Assembly (NCBI GenBank): GCA_937915865.1 | Contig: CALGIG010000011.1 | Location: 124,001 to 188,000 of the forward strand | DNA from: an uncultured Prolixibacteraceae bacterium | GTDB taxonomy: Bacteria > Bacteroidota > Bacteroidia > Bacteroidales > Prolixibacteraceae | Direction: 5' to 3' | DNA: 64,000 nt | Shown here: piece after piece, positions 63,904 through 64,000 of the stretch | How the letters are laid out: each line of letters starts with the position of its first letter | Position numbering within the stretch: the stretch's first letter is position 1 | The notes under the pieces: generated by a model | The model's input: only the letters and a program-made list of their open reading frames with translations | Databases searched by the model: none | Told to the model about the DNA's origin: nothing | Translations under genes and position numbers: made by a program

Positions 63904-64000
63904 ATGTCAAACCGCCGAGACTTTATTAAGACCAGCGCCATTGCAGGCGTTGGAATTATGGCTGCCACCAAAACTCCGGTATTTGCCAGCCAGTTATTAC
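63904..64000 (+). CDS. Tat-exported protein (partial, N-terminus only)
   Basis: Thirty-two codons to the window edge encode a twin-arginine signal: S-N-R-R-D-F-I-K followed by a small-residue hydrophobic stretch and a likely cleavage site around VFASQ. Many Bacteroidota oxidoreductases of the Gfo/Idh/MocA type and other sugar-active enzymes start in this way. The mature domain is outside the window, so no function is assigned. Confidence 0.75.
   Translation, partial: MSNRRDFIKTSAIAGVGIMAATKTPVFASQLL

Noticed and set aside
1..64000. tRNA, rRNA, insertion sequences, prophage
   Set aside because: No cloverleaf-like segment ending in the usual T-arm, no rRNA-like sequence, no transposase or phage structural gene was found in the larger gaps or among the reading frames.

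Overview
The window comes from the chromosome of a Bacteroidota bacterium, most likely an anaerobic or facultative member near Bacteroidales/Marinilabiliales; the order is inferred. The grounds are a SusC/SusD pair, DUF4270, DUF4956, DUF2490 and head-GIN proteins, A+T-rich DNA, few Shine-Dalgarno sites, and many promoters of the Bacteroidota type (TAnnTTTG at -7, TTG/TTTG near -33). Most genes are housekeeping, envelope or central metabolism. I see no tRNA, rRNA, CRISPR array, transposase or phage gene.

Layout. 1-12 kb: partial EamA transporter, dnaA, an amidase/MCE-protein operon, divergent lptD, then prmA, anmK and an M23 peptidase. 12-14.3 kb: coiled-coil protein, zapA, a strong RNA hairpin (6S RNA candidate) and rny. 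14.3-14.9 kb: a gene-free, possibly decayed stretch. 14.9-19 kb: DUF4270 lipoprotein plus outer-membrane barrel, divergent from a kelch lipoprotein. 19.3-23 kb: LytTR regulator with an altered receiver, and a fused FAD/Fe-S dehydrogenase. 23.2-28.7 kb: pta-hbd-ackA-ptb-buk, a two-branch acyl-phosphate module for acetate and butyrate-type acids. 28.8-31.5 kb: secreted protein and arcB/arcC. 31.9-35 kb: ftsK and lolA. 35-44.7 kb: LacI regulator, kduI, DUF2264 protein, kduD-like SDR, susC, susD, a hexuronate/pectin-type glycan locus with an operator visible between divergent promoters. 44.7-46.8 kb: peptidyl-prolyl isomerase, Dabb protein, kdsA. 46.9-49 kb: VTC-domain protein, DUF4956 membrane protein and DUF2490 protein, a candidate polyphosphate-linked envelope operon. 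49.3-55.2 kb: rarA, TPR protein, tag, tpiA, YkgJ protein. 55.3-59.2 kb: metal-type TonB receptor behind a small His-rich protein, and an EamA transporter. 59.3-63.8 kb: ECF sigma factor, anti-sigma protein, two beta-helix proteins and two small beta-barrels, a self-contained envelope-response cluster. A Tat-signal protein starts at the right edge.

No wholly unknown machine stands out. The best candidates for something under-described are the VTC/DUF4956/DUF2490 operon, the SPOR-like domain shared by the amidase and its MCE partner, the LytTR regulator with Glu in place of the phospho-accepting Asp, and the sigma/anti-sigma/beta-helix cluster.
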